A program made the position numbers and the translations under genes. Below the pieces are notes generated by a model that did not search any database, was not told where the DNA came from, and saw only the letters and a list, made by a program, of their open reading frames with translations. A stretch of DNA of 64,000 nucleotides from Halorubrum sp. PV6 (GTDB taxonomy: Archaea > Halobacteriota > Halobacteria > Halobacteriales > Haloferacaceae): NCBI RefSeq assembly GCF_003990725.2, contig NZ_CP030064.1, forward strand, positions 2,418,001 through 2,482,000, in the 5' to 3' direction. Shown piece after piece: positions 9,639-17,907 of the stretch (position 1 is the first letter of the stretch; each line of letters begins with the position of its first letter).

Positions 9639-10502
9639 TCACCCGCGACAGATCCAGACGTCTTCGGCCGGTTCGACGGTGTACCCGCGCTCGACGAGCC
9701 ACTCGTGGAGGTCGCGTTCGCTCGGCCGTGGGCTCTCACCTCCCGACTGCGTGTCGCCGTCGCGATCACCGGCCTCGTCGTGTACCTCGATGACCAGCAG
9801 CGGACGGTACGTCGCGATCGTCTGTGCTGCGCCCCGGAGGACGGCCGCCTCGTGGCCCTCGACATCGACCTTGATCGCGTCGGGAGGCGGGACGGCGTCC
9901 GCGATGTCGTCGCCCGCCGCGTGCTTCCCCGTCGCGTCGTCCTCGCCGTCGCTCCCTCGGACGATGTCGTCGAGTCGCAGTATCGGCACCGACTCCACGG
10001 CGGCGACCTCGGCGCCCCATCGGGTCGCGCGGTCGCGGTCGAACGCCGAGAGCTTCGAGAACGTCGACCGGTAAAACGAGAGCGTCGCCGTCGCGTCGCC
10101 GAGTCCGGCGCGTCTGAGGTCGATCGCGTCGGCGGAGCCGCCGCCGGATGCGGGGTCGCCGCCGGTCACTCTCAGGCCGTTCCGCCGCGCGTTGCGGGCG
10201 AGTCGGTCGGCGCTCTCGCCGTTCGGCTCGAAGGCGATCACGTGCCGGTCGGTGTCGAGCGCGAGCGGGATGGCGTGTTCGCCGACGTGCGCCCCGGCGT
10301 CGACGATCGTCGCGTCGGCCGGGAGCGCTTCGAGGGCGGCGAGCCCCGGATCGTCCCCGTGGGGATCGGTCGGCTCGTAGCTCCAGTACGTCCCGGCGAC
10401 GCCGCGTTTGGGCGTTGCGATCCCGACGGCGTACGTCAGATCCGCGAGCCGATAGCGCAGGCGGAACCCGGCCCGTTCGATCCGATTGGGGAGCGAGATC
10501 AT
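9639..10502 (-). CDS. FkbM family methyltransferase
   Basis: A 287-residue SAM-dependent methyltransferase. The SAM-binding region shows VDAGAHVGEHAIPLA (about residues 67-81) and the acidic-loop strand VIAFEPNGE (about 88-96); IKVDVEGHEAAVLRG (about 209-223) and PLLVIEVHDE (about 234) are hallmark FkbM segments. Acidic low-complexity insertions near 183-205 and 245-262 are haloarchaeal elaborations. It lies 4 nt downstream of the site-2 protease gene on the same strand and is likely cotranscribed. FkbM proteins methylate small molecules or glycans; the substrate is unknown. Confidence 0.9.
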   Translation of the reverse strand: MISLPNRIERAGFRLRYRLADLTYAVGIATPKRGVAGTYWSYEPTDPHGDDPGLAALEALPADATIVDAGAHVGEHAIPLALDTDRHVIAFEPNGESADRLARNARRNGLRVTGGDPASGGGSADAIDLRRAGLGDATATLSFYRSTFSKLSAFDRDRATRWGAEVAAVESVPILRLDDIVRGSDGEDDATGKHAAGDDIADAVPPPDAIKVDVEGHEAAVLRGAAQTIATYRPLLVIEVHDEAGDRDGDTQSGGESPRPSERDLHEWLVERGYTVEPAEDVWICRG

Positions 10503-10506
10503 CGGC

Positions 10507-11658
10507 TCAGGCGCTGACGACTTCGATCGGAACGAGGAGGAAACAGAGGGCCCCGACGGCGAACGTCGCGAGCCCGACCGCGACGCGCGCCCACCCGACT
10601 CGCTCCTCGTCGACGGGGTTCGCGGGGCCGTTGAAGGCGATCACGAGCGAGAACACGCCCCAGAACGTCCACAGCCCGACCGACTGGTCGATGCCGAACC
10701 CGCGCCAGAAGTAGAGGTACGCGGCGATCGACAGCAGGGCGCCGGGGACCAGCGCCGCGACGGTCTCCTGTCGCGGGCCGAGCATCGCGCGGACCATGTG
10801 GCCCCCGTCGAGTTGGCCGACCGGCAGCAGGTTGAGGAGAGTGAAGAACATCCCGACCCAGCCGCCGATCACCACCGGGTGTGCGGTGAGTCCCGGATCG
10901 TCGTACGTCGTCGGTTGCCCGAGGAGGTCGGCGATGAGCCCCAGGAGCGGTGGGTTGTTGAAGCGGATCATCGTCCCGGACGTGCTCGTGACCTCGGCCG
11001 GGATCCGAATCGGGTCGAGCGAGAGGCCGATGGCCGTGACGACGACCGTCGCGACCAGTCCGGCGATGGGCCCGGCGACGCCGATGTCGAACAGGGCCTT
11101 TCGCGAGGGCATTCGGCCGCGCATGCGGATGATCGCGCCGAGCGTCCCGAAGGGGACGACGAACGGGATGACGTAGGGGAGCGAGACGTCGACGCCGTGG
11201 TACCGGCCGGCGACGTAGTGGCCGAGTTCGTGTGTCATCAGCACGCCGAGGACGGCGGCCGTGAACGGCCACGCCCGCAGCAGCGTCAACGGGTTCGCGG
11301 TGATCGTCTCCCACCCGATGTAGTACCAGCCGTACGCACCCACGAACAGCGTAGAGATGACCGTCGCCGCGAACATGAGGACGTTGACCCACGGGATTCC
11401 AGATCGCCCCTGGGTAAACGGGGTCGCAACGACGACGTGGCCGCCCTCGACCGCCTCCACGTCGACGTCGTAGCCGGCCTCGCGGAACTTCGGGATCAGC
11501 TTTCGCGACAGCGTACGCTCCGGGATGTACGACTCGCCGACGTACCTGACGTGGTCGCCGTCTCGTCGGATCTCGTCGACCCGGAAAAACGTCCGGAGCG
11601 GCTCCGGACGCGGGACGTCGGGGCCGCACGACGGCTCCCCGCCCTCGTGTGTTGGCAT
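10507..11658 (-). CDS. Site-2 protease family (M50) intramembrane metalloprotease
   Basis: A 383-residue multi-pass zinc protease that cleaves within the membrane plane. The zinc-binding HELGHYVAG lies in a membrane helix near residue 146 and the partner motif LLPVGQLDGGH near 291; in between are several hydrophobic helices. A soluble N-terminal domain of about 105 residues precedes the first helix. I choose ATG 11658 because TATA-like agtataaacc (11681-11690) sits 23-32 nt upstream; an ATG one codon earlier (11661) is the alternative. It is followed by the FkbM gene. Family members often release membrane-bound regulators, but no substrate candidate is adjacent. Confidence 0.93.
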   Translation of the reverse strand: MPTHEGGEPSCGPDVPRPEPLRTFFRVDEIRRDGDHVRYVGESYIPERTLSRKLIPKFREAGYDVDVEAVEGGHVVVATPFTQGRSGIPWVNVLMFAATVISTLFVGAYGWYYIGWETITANPLTLLRAWPFTAAVLGVLMTHELGHYVAGRYHGVDVSLPYVIPFVVPFGTLGAIIRMRGRMPSRKALFDIGVAGPIAGLVATVVVTAIGLSLDPIRIPAEVTSTSGTMIRFNNPPLLGLIADLLGQPTTYDDPGLTAHPVVIGGWVGMFFTLLNLLPVGQLDGGHMVRAMLGPRQETVAALVPGALLSIAAYLYFWRGFGIDQSVGLWTFWGVFSLVIAFNGPANPVDEERVGWARVAVGLATFAVGALCFLLVPIEVVSA

Positions 11659-11680
11659 CACCGGTCGTAACTGGTCGGCG

Positions 11681-11690
11681 AGTATAAACC
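11681..11690 (-). promoter_or_regulatory. TATA box of the site-2 protease gene
   Basis: On the minus strand ggtttatact lies 23-32 nt before the ATG at 11658, consistent with a leaderless transcript. Confidence 0.55.
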
Positions 11691-11912
11691 CCGCGTCGGG
11701 ACCGCCGGCGGCAGTGACCCGAGAGGGGAACGTGTCAAAGCGGAGAGAGCGGGCGCTGTTGGCGGTGGGGAGACCCGCGTCTGGGCGGTGAAAGAGCGGG
11801 GGGACCGGTCCGCGCGGTTTACGGGGAGAGGGTCTGGGTTAAACGCCGTCCGTGACGTTTCTGTGCGGTCGGTGCGTTCGGGGACGCGTGGGAGCGGGCG
11901 GTGCGATCCGTG

Positions 11913-12170
11913 TCAGGCGGGCTCAACGCGCCACGTCGTCGCGCCCGTGTACGACCACTTCTCGACGGTGAGCTCCGTGGCGGAATCGCGGAGCTTCACC
12001 ATCAGCGCGCCGATCTCTTTCGGCGAGAGGTCGACGTCCTCGGAGATGAACTTCCCTTTGAAGTACATCTCGCCGTCCTCGGCGCGGTCGAGCAGGTACG
12101 CCTTCAGCCGCTCTTCCTTGCTGAGGTCGTCGCGTGCGGTCGTCGTGGAGGGGGTTGCAGTCGCGCTCAT
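11913..12170 (-). CDS. Small conserved haloarchaeal protein (DUF7123-like)
   Basis: An 85-residue soluble protein: a polar Thr/Ser-rich N terminus, then LSKEERLKAYLLDRAEDGEM, GKFISEDVDLSPKEIGALM and VEKWSYTGATTWRVEPA. The helix-strand pattern resembles a winged-helix-like fold, and I associate it with DUF7123, a family confined to haloarchaea; function is unknown. ATG 12170 has a TATA-like element (12200-12209) 30-39 nt upstream. A second start in another frame (12177) overlaps but encodes Arg-rich shadow sequence. Confidence 0.8.
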   Translation of the reverse strand: MSATATPSTTTARDDLSKEERLKAYLLDRAEDGEMYFKGKFISEDVDLSPKEIGALMVKLRDSATELTVEKWSYTGATTWRVEPA

Positions 12171-12494
12171 GGTACACCCAGTGCTTGCTGCCGGACGGTG
12201 TTATAAAGGTACGACCGTTGGGGGGCGTTCAGCGCCTTTCAGGGCGTTTCAGGTGAGACGACGGCGCTAAAAGGTGTCAGACGGATCGTTCACAACCGTT
12301 TCAGAACCGCTTAGATATTTTATAAGCATTAGAGAGCCCTTCGATATGATCTCGCCTCGACGAACCGCGTCGGAGCGAGCGAGTCGGGAAACGAGCGAAT
12401 GTTGCCCGTTGTCGGGCCGGGATCGAGTGGAACTGCGGCCGCGCGCGGAGAGAAATCGGTCGTGAGCCGGGCGCGAGGAGCCTCGCCGAAGGCG
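12171..12494. other. Intergenic region between the DUF7123-like gene and the MoaE fusion
   Basis: About 324 bp. It contains the TATA-like element for the minus-strand gene (12200-12209) and a strong rightward TATA-like block ttttataagc at 12314-12323 with an ATG at 12346, which would express only a 39-codon basic peptide ending at 12465. I do not call that peptide as a gene; the promoter-like block could also belong to an unseen RNA. Confidence 0.4.
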
Positions 12495-13337
12495 CTACTC
12501 TTGCCGGTGGACCCAGAACTCCGCCGCCTCTGTGGTCTCTTTTTTGAATATCGGCACCTCGTCTTTTAACCGGTCGATCCCGTCTTCCACGGCTCGGAAC
12601 GCCTCGCGGCGGTGTCCGGCGAGGACGGTGACGAACACGATGTCTTCGCCCGCCTCGATCACCCCCGTCCGGTGGTGCATCCGAACGTCGAACACGCCCG
12701 CTCGGTCGGTGAGTTCGGCCGCGATGACGTCCATCCGCTCCGCGGCGACCCCCTCGTACTTCTCGAACGCGAGATGCGTGGTGCGGTCGTCGTCGGGCGC
12801 GTCGCGCGCCCGGACACGTCCGGTGAACGTCGCGATGGCGCCGGCGCGGTCCGCGTCCGCGCCGTCCGTCATCCGATCGACGAGCGTCTCGCGGGTGATC
12901 CACGGCTCCGCGGCGTCTATCTCCGCGAGGAGCGCCTCGACGTCGACCGCGGCGGGCGCGTCGGCGGCGGCGATGACCGGACCGGGGACGGCCGATTCTT
13001 TTAGGTCCTCTCCGAGCAGGACCGTCGGGACGCGGAGGCGGGACTGGCCGAGTGCGATGAGGTACTCGTGGTCGGGTGCGAGGCCGTCGAGGAGGTCGTC
13101 GAGGCCGTCGACGCGTCCGCGCCCCGTCCACGAGCCGTCCCCGTCGAGAGCGATCGCCGTGTGTGCGCTCGCGTCGGGCGTCGTGCCGGGCTCCGAGTTC
13201 TCGTCGCGAACGCCGACCCCGCCGTCGGTCGCCTCCGGTTCGGCGGCGTCGACGACGGCCACCCGCCCGTCGAGGCGGTCCGCGAGCGACCCGGCGAGGT
13301 CGGCGGCTCCCGGACCGACGATCGATATCGGTTGCAT
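12495..13337 (-). CDS. moaE: Molybdopterin synthase large subunit fused to a MobB-like N-terminal domain
   Basis: A 280-residue two-part protein. The C-terminal half (about residues 140-280) is MoaE: it has the TGRVR start, HLAFEKYEG, HRTGVIEAGEDIVFV, GHRREAF and the lysine-rich catalytic region PIFKKETTEAAEFWVHRQE. It converts cyclic pyranopterin phosphate to molybdopterin with MoaD. The N-terminal half begins ISIVGPGAADLAGSLADRL, like MobB, but lacks the GKS/T of a P-loop, so GTP binding is doubtful. Such fusions occur in haloarchaea. It is divergent from pyrH. No other Mo-cofactor gene lies nearby. Confidence 0.9.
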   Translation of the reverse strand: MQPISIVGPGAADLAGSLADRLDGRVAVVDAAEPEATDGGVGVRDENSEPGTTPDASAHTAIALDGDGSWTGRGRVDGLDDLLDGLAPDHEYLIALGQSRLRVPTVLLGEDLKESAVPGPVIAAADAPAAVDVEALLAEIDAAEPWITRETLVDRMTDGADADRAGAIATFTGRVRARDAPDDDRTTHLAFEKYEGVAAERMDVIAAELTDRAGVFDVRMHHRTGVIEAGEDIVFVTVLAGHRREAFRAVEDGIDRLKDEVPIFKKETTEAAEFWVHRQE

Positions 13338-13451
13338 ACCCGAACGGGGGGTGCGAGCGGCTTATGCGTTTCCCGGCTCGTCGGGCGGGACGCGGCACCG
13401 ACCCGGTGCGCTTGATAATCCTTAAGACCGCGACAGGGATATTCGACCGTA

Positions 13452-14177
13452 ATGAGAGTCGTCGTTTCTATCGGCGGGAGCGTGCTCGCGCCCGATCTGG
13501 ACCCCGGCAGGGTGGCCGCGTACGCCGAGGCGATCGAGCGACTCACCGCCGACGGCTGTGAGGTCGGTGTCGTCGTCGGCGGTGGCGGCGTCGCCCGCGA
13601 GTATATCGAGACGGCCCGCGAGTTGGGGGCAAACGAGGTCGAACTCGACCAGCTCGGGATCGGGACCACCCGACTCAACGCCCGCCTCCTCATCGCCGCG
13701 CTCGAGGGGCAGGCGAACATCTCGCCGGCGACGGACTACGACGGAGCGGCCGCCGCGCTCCGGCGCGGCGAGGTGGCGGTGATGGGGGGTGTAACCCCCG
13801 GACAGACCACCGACGCGGTCGCCGCCGCCTTCGCGGAGTCCGTGGACGCGGATCTGCTCGTGTACGCGACGAGCGCGGACGGCGTGTACGACGCGGACCC
13901 CAACGCCGACCCGAGCGCGACCCAGTTCGAGTCGATGTCGCCGGCGGAGCTCGTCGACATCGTCCTCCCGATGAGCCGGGACGCCGGCGCCTCCGCGCCG
14001 GTCGACCTGCTCGCGGCGAAGCTGATCGACCGGGCGGGGATCCGTTCCCTCGTCCTCGACGGCACGGAGCCGAGCGCCGTCGTCGACGCGGTCCTCCGCG
14101 GCGACCACACGGGGACCGACGTGGTGCCGACCGGAAGCGACGAGCCGACCGACTGGGCGGAGGCGAGCGACGCATGA
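13452..14177 (+). CDS. pyrH: UMP kinase (uridylate kinase), archaeal type
   Basis: Phosphorylates UMP to UDP. The 241-residue amino-acid-kinase fold protein starts with VVVSIGGSVLAP, then VVVGGGGVAREY, LGIGTTRLNARLL, VAVMGGVTPGQTTDAVAAA and YATSADGVYDADP, matching archaeal PyrH; a short acidic C-terminal tail is extra. The ATG at 13452 has an AT-rich promoter block (gataatccttaag) about 40 nt upstream. The stop overlaps the lysS start (ATGA at 14174-14177), giving an operon with lysS and a small zinc protein. Confidence 0.95.
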   Translation: MRVVVSIGGSVLAPDLDPGRVAAYAEAIERLTADGCEVGVVVGGGGVAREYIETARELGANEVELDQLGIGTTRLNARLLIAALEGQANISPATDYDGAAAALRRGEVAVMGGVTPGQTTDAVAAAFAESVDADLLVYATSADGVYDADPNADPSATQFESMSPAELVDIVLPMSRDAGASAPVDLLAAKLIDRAGIRSLVLDGTEPSAVVDAVLRGDHTGTDVVPTGSDEPTDWAEASDA

Positions 14178-15922
14178 GCGCCGACGACGCGACCGACGCC
14201 GGCGAGACGACCGACGCCGCGCGCGACGACTCCCCGCACATTCTCTCCGAGAGGGCGGGCGACCGCGGCGCACCGGATCCCGACGAGGAGCGCGGCGGAG
14301 ACGGCGGCGAGCGGTTCCGAGCCTTCTGGGCCGACGTGGTGGCCGACGAGATCGAGGCGCGCGACCCCGACGAACCGATCGTGATCAAAGGCGGCGTCTC
14401 CCCGTCGGGCGTCGCGCACCTCGGGAACTTCAACGAGATCATGCGCGGCTACTTCGTCGCTGCGGTGCTTCGCGACCGGGGCCACGAGGTCCGGCAGGTG
14501 TTCACCTCCGACGACAAGGACCCGCTCCGCAAGATCCCGCGAAAGCTGGCGAACGCCGACGGGGAGATCGTCGGACTCGGCGAGGTGGACGCGGGCGCGC
14601 TCGGCCGCAACCTTGGGAAGCCGTACACCGCGATCCCGGATCCGTTCGGCGAGCGCGAGTCGTACGCCGCCCACTTCGCCGCCCTCCTCAAGGCCGACGC
14701 CGACCGGCTGTCGATTCCGGTCGAGATGGTCTCGAACACGGAGCTGTACGCCGACGGAGACTTCGACGAGGTGACCCGAACGGTCCTCTCAGATCTCGAC
14801 GGCGTTCGGGAGGTGCTCTCACAGTACCAGGACAAGGTCGACGGCGACTACGTCCCCTTCAACCCGGTGTGTGCCGAGTGCGGGAAGATCACGGAGACGG
14901 TCACGAGCGTCGACCCCGACAGCGAGACCGTCGAGTACGTCTGCACCGACATGGAGGTCGGCGACGAGTCGATCGACGGGTGCGGCCACGAGGGGACCGC
15001 GACCTTCCGCGAGGGGAAGCTCCCGTGGCGGCTGGAGTGGCCGGGCCAGTGGGACGTGCTCGGCGTCGACTTCGAGCCGTTTGGAAAAGACCACGCCGAG
15101 GGGTCGTGGCCCTCCGGCGTCGACATCGCGCGAAACGTCTTCGGGACCGAGCCGCCGGTGCCGATGGTGTACGAGTGGTTCACGCTCAACGGGGAGCCGC
15201 TCTCGTCGTCGGCCGGCAACATCGTCACCGTCCCCGAGCTGCTCGAACTGCTCGAACCCGCGGTGCTTCGGTACTTCTTCGCGCTCCACCCGAAGAAGGC
15301 CCGCGACCTGGACATCGAGCGGCTCGACCAGCTCGTCGACCGCTTCGACCGCTTCGAGCGCGCCTACTTCGGCGAGGTCGACGACGAGGAGCTGACCGCC
15401 TTCGCCGAGCGCGCGTACCCGTTCGTCGTCGGGCGTGCCGACGACCCGCCGGCGGAGAAGCCCGTCCGGCTCCCGTACACCTTCGCGGCCGTCCTCGGGA
15501 TGGTCGACGACCCCGCGTTCCGGGAACAGCTCGCGCGCGACGAGGGGCACATCCCCGCGGACGCCTCGGCCGCGACCGTCGACGCCGCGCTGGCCCGCGT
15601 CGAGAAGGCGCGCAACTGGGCGGAACGCACCGGCAACGAGTACGACTATCGGCTCCAGACCGACCTGCCGGACGCCGACTTCGACGAGTCGGTCGCGGCC
15701 GCCCTCGACAACCTCGCCGACTTCGTCGCCGCCGGCCACGACGGCGAGGCGATCCAGTCGGCGATGTACGAGACCGCGCGCGAACACGACGTGGAGGTGA
15801 GCGACTTCTTCGCCGCCGGCTACCGCCTCTTCTTCGACGACACGCAGGGGCCCCGGCTCGGCGAGTTCCTCGGCGAACTGGAACGCGAGTACGTCGTGGC
15901 GCGGCTCCGCCGGGAGGCGTAG
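14174..15922 (+). CDS. lysS: Lysyl-tRNA synthetase, class I
   Basis: Charges tRNA-Lys with lysine. The 582-residue enzyme is of the archaeal class I form, unrelated to class II LysRS. The HIGH-like signature is SGVAHLGNFNE (about residue 79) and the KMSKS-equivalent is PLSSSAGNIVT (about 345). Cysteines near residues 234-262 (CAECGK and the CGH segment) form a zinc site. The first 50 or so residues are an acidic, low-complexity extension before ERFRAFWADVVADEI, where homology begins, so a later start is possible but ATG 14174 overlaps pyrH neatly. Followed directly by the small zinc-finger gene. Confidence 0.95.
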   Translation: MSADDATDAGETTDAARDDSPHILSERAGDRGAPDPDEERGGDGGERFRAFWADVVADEIEARDPDEPIVIKGGVSPSGVAHLGNFNEIMRGYFVAAVLRDRGHEVRQVFTSDDKDPLRKIPRKLANADGEIVGLGEVDAGALGRNLGKPYTAIPDPFGERESYAAHFAALLKADADRLSIPVEMVSNTELYADGDFDEVTRTVLSDLDGVREVLSQYQDKVDGDYVPFNPVCAECGKITETVTSVDPDSETVEYVCTDMEVGDESIDGCGHEGTATFREGKLPWRLEWPGQWDVLGVDFEPFGKDHAEGSWPSGVDIARNVFGTEPPVPMVYEWFTLNGEPLSSSAGNIVTVPELLELLEPAVLRYFFALHPKKARDLDIERLDQLVDRFDRFERAYFGEVDDEELTAFAERAYPFVVGRADDPPAEKPVRLPYTFAAVLGMVDDPAFREQLARDEGHIPADASAATVDAALARVEKARNWAERTGNEYDYRLQTDLPDADFDESVAAALDNLADFVAAGHDGEAIQSAMYETAREHDVEVSDFFAAGYRLFFDDTQGPRLGEFLGELEREYVVARLRREA

Positions 15923-16111
15923 ATGACAGAGGACCGGTCGCTCGACGAGTTCGAGGCGGGTACCGACGACGAGCAGCGCGTCGCCGACGCGACCCCGGTG
16001 ACGACGACGTGGACCGCGGGCGGCGCCGACTGCGAGCGGTGCGGCGACCGCACCGAGCGCCGCTGGCTCGACGACGGCGACCGGGTCTGTCCCGACTGTA
16101 AGTCGTGGTAG
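15923..16111 (+). CDS. Small zinc-finger protein (CxxC-CxxC)
   Basis: A 62-residue protein starting immediately after the lysS stop. An acidic N terminus is followed by CERCGDRTERRW and a closing CPDC, a two-knuckle zinc-ribbon common among small haloarchaeal proteins. Its position at the end of pyrH-lysS suggests cotranscription. I believe haloarchaeal homologues are annotated only as DUFs; no function is assigned. Confidence 0.8.
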   Translation: MTEDRSLDEFEAGTDDEQRVADATPVTTTWTAGGADCERCGDRTERRWLDDGDRVCPDCKSW

Positions 16112-16188
16112 CCCGAGTCAAATTTTAAGACGGCACGGGGGGATACGTTAGTTACAGCACCGCTCGCCTGTGGTTTAATGATATATAA

Positions 16189-17211
16189 ATGAAATTAGGA
16201 CCCGACACCGTCTTCGGTCGCCCCCCGCGCAGTCTCGCTGTCGGGTACTTCTGTCTCGGCTCCGCGCTCGTCGTCGCGACCGACCTCGCACTCGCGTCGA
16301 TGGCCGGATCGCTCGCGACGTGGACGCCAGTTCGGGCCGCGGTCGGGGTCGCGTTCGTCGCCCTGTCGTCGGTCACGCTCTACGGCGCGACGGCGTATCA
16401 AGAGCGCCGCGCGGTCGCCGCACAGAGCGAACTCGACACGTCGAACCAACAGTTACAGGTGTTGAGTCGGGTGTTTCGCCACAACGTTCGGAACGACCTC
16501 AACATCATTCAGGGATACGCGGACCTGCTCGACGACCGCGTGGACGACGACCGGAGCCAGGAGTTCCTCCAGACGATCCGCGAGACGACGGACGACGTCG
16601 TCGAGATAAGCGAGAAGCTGCGGGTCATCGAGGAGACGTCGGCGGCGCCGCCGACCGGGCGGGTCAACCTCGCCGACTCGGTCCGCGACGCGGCCGCGGG
16701 CGTCGACCGGGCGGGCGTCTCGCTCACGATCGACGCGCCCGCCGAGGCGTGGGTCCGCGCGGACGCGTCGATCAAGTACCCGATCCGGGAGGTGTTCGAG
16801 AACGCCGTCACGCACAACGACGAGTCGGTGCGGCGCGTCGACGCTCACGTTACGGAGAACGGGACGACCGCGTGCCTGGAGGTCCGCGACAACGGGCCTG
16901 GGATCCCCGACGACGAGCAGGCCGTGTTGCGCGCCGAAGAGGAGACGCCGCTCTCACACGCGAGCAGCATCGGGTTGTGGCTCGTCAAGTGGATGTGTGA
17001 GACGCAGGGCGGAACCGTCGGCTTCGAGACGAGCGACGACGGGACGACCGTCCGGCTCCGGTTCGACGCGGCCGAGGACCCGCCGTCGACGACGAGCGCC
17101 GACCGAAGCGTGGGACGCGACACGAGCGCGGGCCGGCGCGGTGCGGGCGGCGACGAGACGGCCACGACGGAGGTCGTCGCCGACGGCGCCGGCGGCGAAG
17201 AAGGGGAATGA
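16189..17211 (+). CDS. Sensor histidine kinase with two membrane segments
   Basis: A 340-residue two-component kinase. Two predicted membrane helices (about residues 15-38 and 43-67) are followed by a short coil and the phospho-acceptor box VFRHNVRNDLNIIQGYADLL (His near residue 99). The ATPase domain shows the N box REVFENAVTHND, G1 box EVRDNGPGIPDDE and G2 box SSIGLWLVKWM. There is no PAS, GAF or receiver domain, and no response regulator is adjacent, so this is an orphan kinase of the haloarchaeal HisKA type. The Asp/Gly/Thr-rich C-terminal tail is probably unstructured. The signal sensed is unknown; the short loop makes an extracellular ligand domain unlikely. Confidence 0.92.
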   Translation: MKLGPDTVFGRPPRSLAVGYFCLGSALVVATDLALASMAGSLATWTPVRAAVGVAFVALSSVTLYGATAYQERRAVAAQSELDTSNQQLQVLSRVFRHNVRNDLNIIQGYADLLDDRVDDDRSQEFLQTIRETTDDVVEISEKLRVIEETSAAPPTGRVNLADSVRDAAAGVDRAGVSLTIDAPAEAWVRADASIKYPIREVFENAVTHNDESVRRVDAHVTENGTTACLEVRDNGPGIPDDEQAVLRAEEETPLSHASSIGLWLVKWMCETQGGTVGFETSDDGTTVRLRFDAAEDPPSTTSADRSVGRDTSAGRRGAGGDETATTEVVADGAGGEEGE

Positions 17212-17271
17212 CCGGGCGGGGGCGCGTCGGTCGATCGAGAACGGCGGGACGGGCCGGATCGGCGCGCGACG

Positions 17272-17406
17272 CTACTCGAGTTCCGTGATCGTCACGGCGT
17301 ACACCGCACCGCAGTTCCCACACTCGACGTGGACCCCGCGGCTCGTCTCGCCACGAGTGAACTCGGAGATCTCCTCCGAACACGAACACTCGAACTGAAC
17401 TTTCAT
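17272..17406 (-). CDS. 44-residue zinc-ribbon protein
   Basis: Read from ATG 17406 to TAG 17272. The protein starts MKVQFECSCSEEISEF and contains CGNCGAVYAVTITELE, so it has a CxC pair and a CxxC pair that can form one zinc ribbon. A TATA box (17427-17438) 21-32 nt upstream of the ATG strongly supports it as a leaderless gene. Small zinc-ribbon proteins are abundant in haloarchaea and mostly uncharacterised. Confidence 0.8.
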   Translation of the reverse strand: MKVQFECSCSEEISEFTRGETSRGVHVECGNCGAVYAVTITELE

Positions 17407-17426
17407 TAACTCGTATCGGAGACGCT

Positions 17427-17438
17427 GATATTTAAAAG
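17427..17438 (-). promoter_or_regulatory. TATA box of the 44-residue zinc-ribbon gene
   Basis: cttttaaatatc on the minus strand, 21-32 nt before the ATG at 17406; the position fits a leaderless transcript. Confidence 0.65.
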
Positions 17439-17524
17439 AATCCGTCTCGAAATCGGCGCTGAAAATCGGAGCGACCCCCGGCCGTCGGCCGGTCGCCGGC
17501 GTCGGTACGGTCGGTGCCGACGGG

Positions 17525-17815
17525 TCAGTCGTCGTCGACGATCACTTCGACCGGTTCGTCGCTCGCGTCGTCGTCGTCGATCGTGTCGGCGACGTCACCG
17601 GACTGCGTCTGCTGGTAGTAGAGCCCGCCGGCGACCGCGAGGACGATCCAGGAGCGCCAGTTCGCGAGGTTCAGGGTGTAGCCGATGCCGAACGGCTTCT
17701 CGACTAACATCCCTTTGCCGGGCTGCCAGTACGACGAGAGCAGTCGGCCGAGGCTCGGCCGCTCGAAGTTGTACGGGATTCCGAGAATCTCTCCCGAGGA
17801 CGGTTTGTCTGCCAT
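17525..17815 (-). CDS. DUF5808 domain small protein
   Basis: A 96-residue protein with the DUF5808-like core GIPYNFERPSLGRLLSSYW, LVEKPFGIGYTLNLANWRSW, a following hydrophobic stretch (IVLAVAGGLYY) that may be a membrane anchor, and an acidic tail. DUF5808 also occurs in bacterial membrane proteins; its function is unknown. A TATA box (catataaagc, 17837-17846) lies 22-31 nt upstream of the ATG. Confidence 0.85.
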   Translation of the reverse strand: MADKPSSGEILGIPYNFERPSLGRLLSSYWQPGKGMLVEKPFGIGYTLNLANWRSWIVLAVAGGLYYQQTQSGDVADTIDDDDASDEPVEVIVDDD

Positions 17816-17836
17816 AGGCGTATATCACTCGCCGGG

Positions 17837-17846
17837 CATATAAAGC
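17837..17846 (-). promoter_or_regulatory. TATA box of the DUF5808 gene
   Basis: gctttatatg on the minus strand ends 22 nt before the ATG at 17815, the haloarchaeal leaderless arrangement. Confidence 0.65.
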
Positions 17847-17907
17847 GTGGCGCAACTCGCCGTCGGTCGGGGGGCGATGGCGGCGCCGCAGGTCAAGAAT
17901 CCGCTCG

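Noticed and set aside
12346-12465. 39-codon basic peptide after a strong TATA-like block
   Set aside because: No recognisable domain and Arg/Ser-rich composition typical of non-coding frames; kept only as a finding about the promoter.
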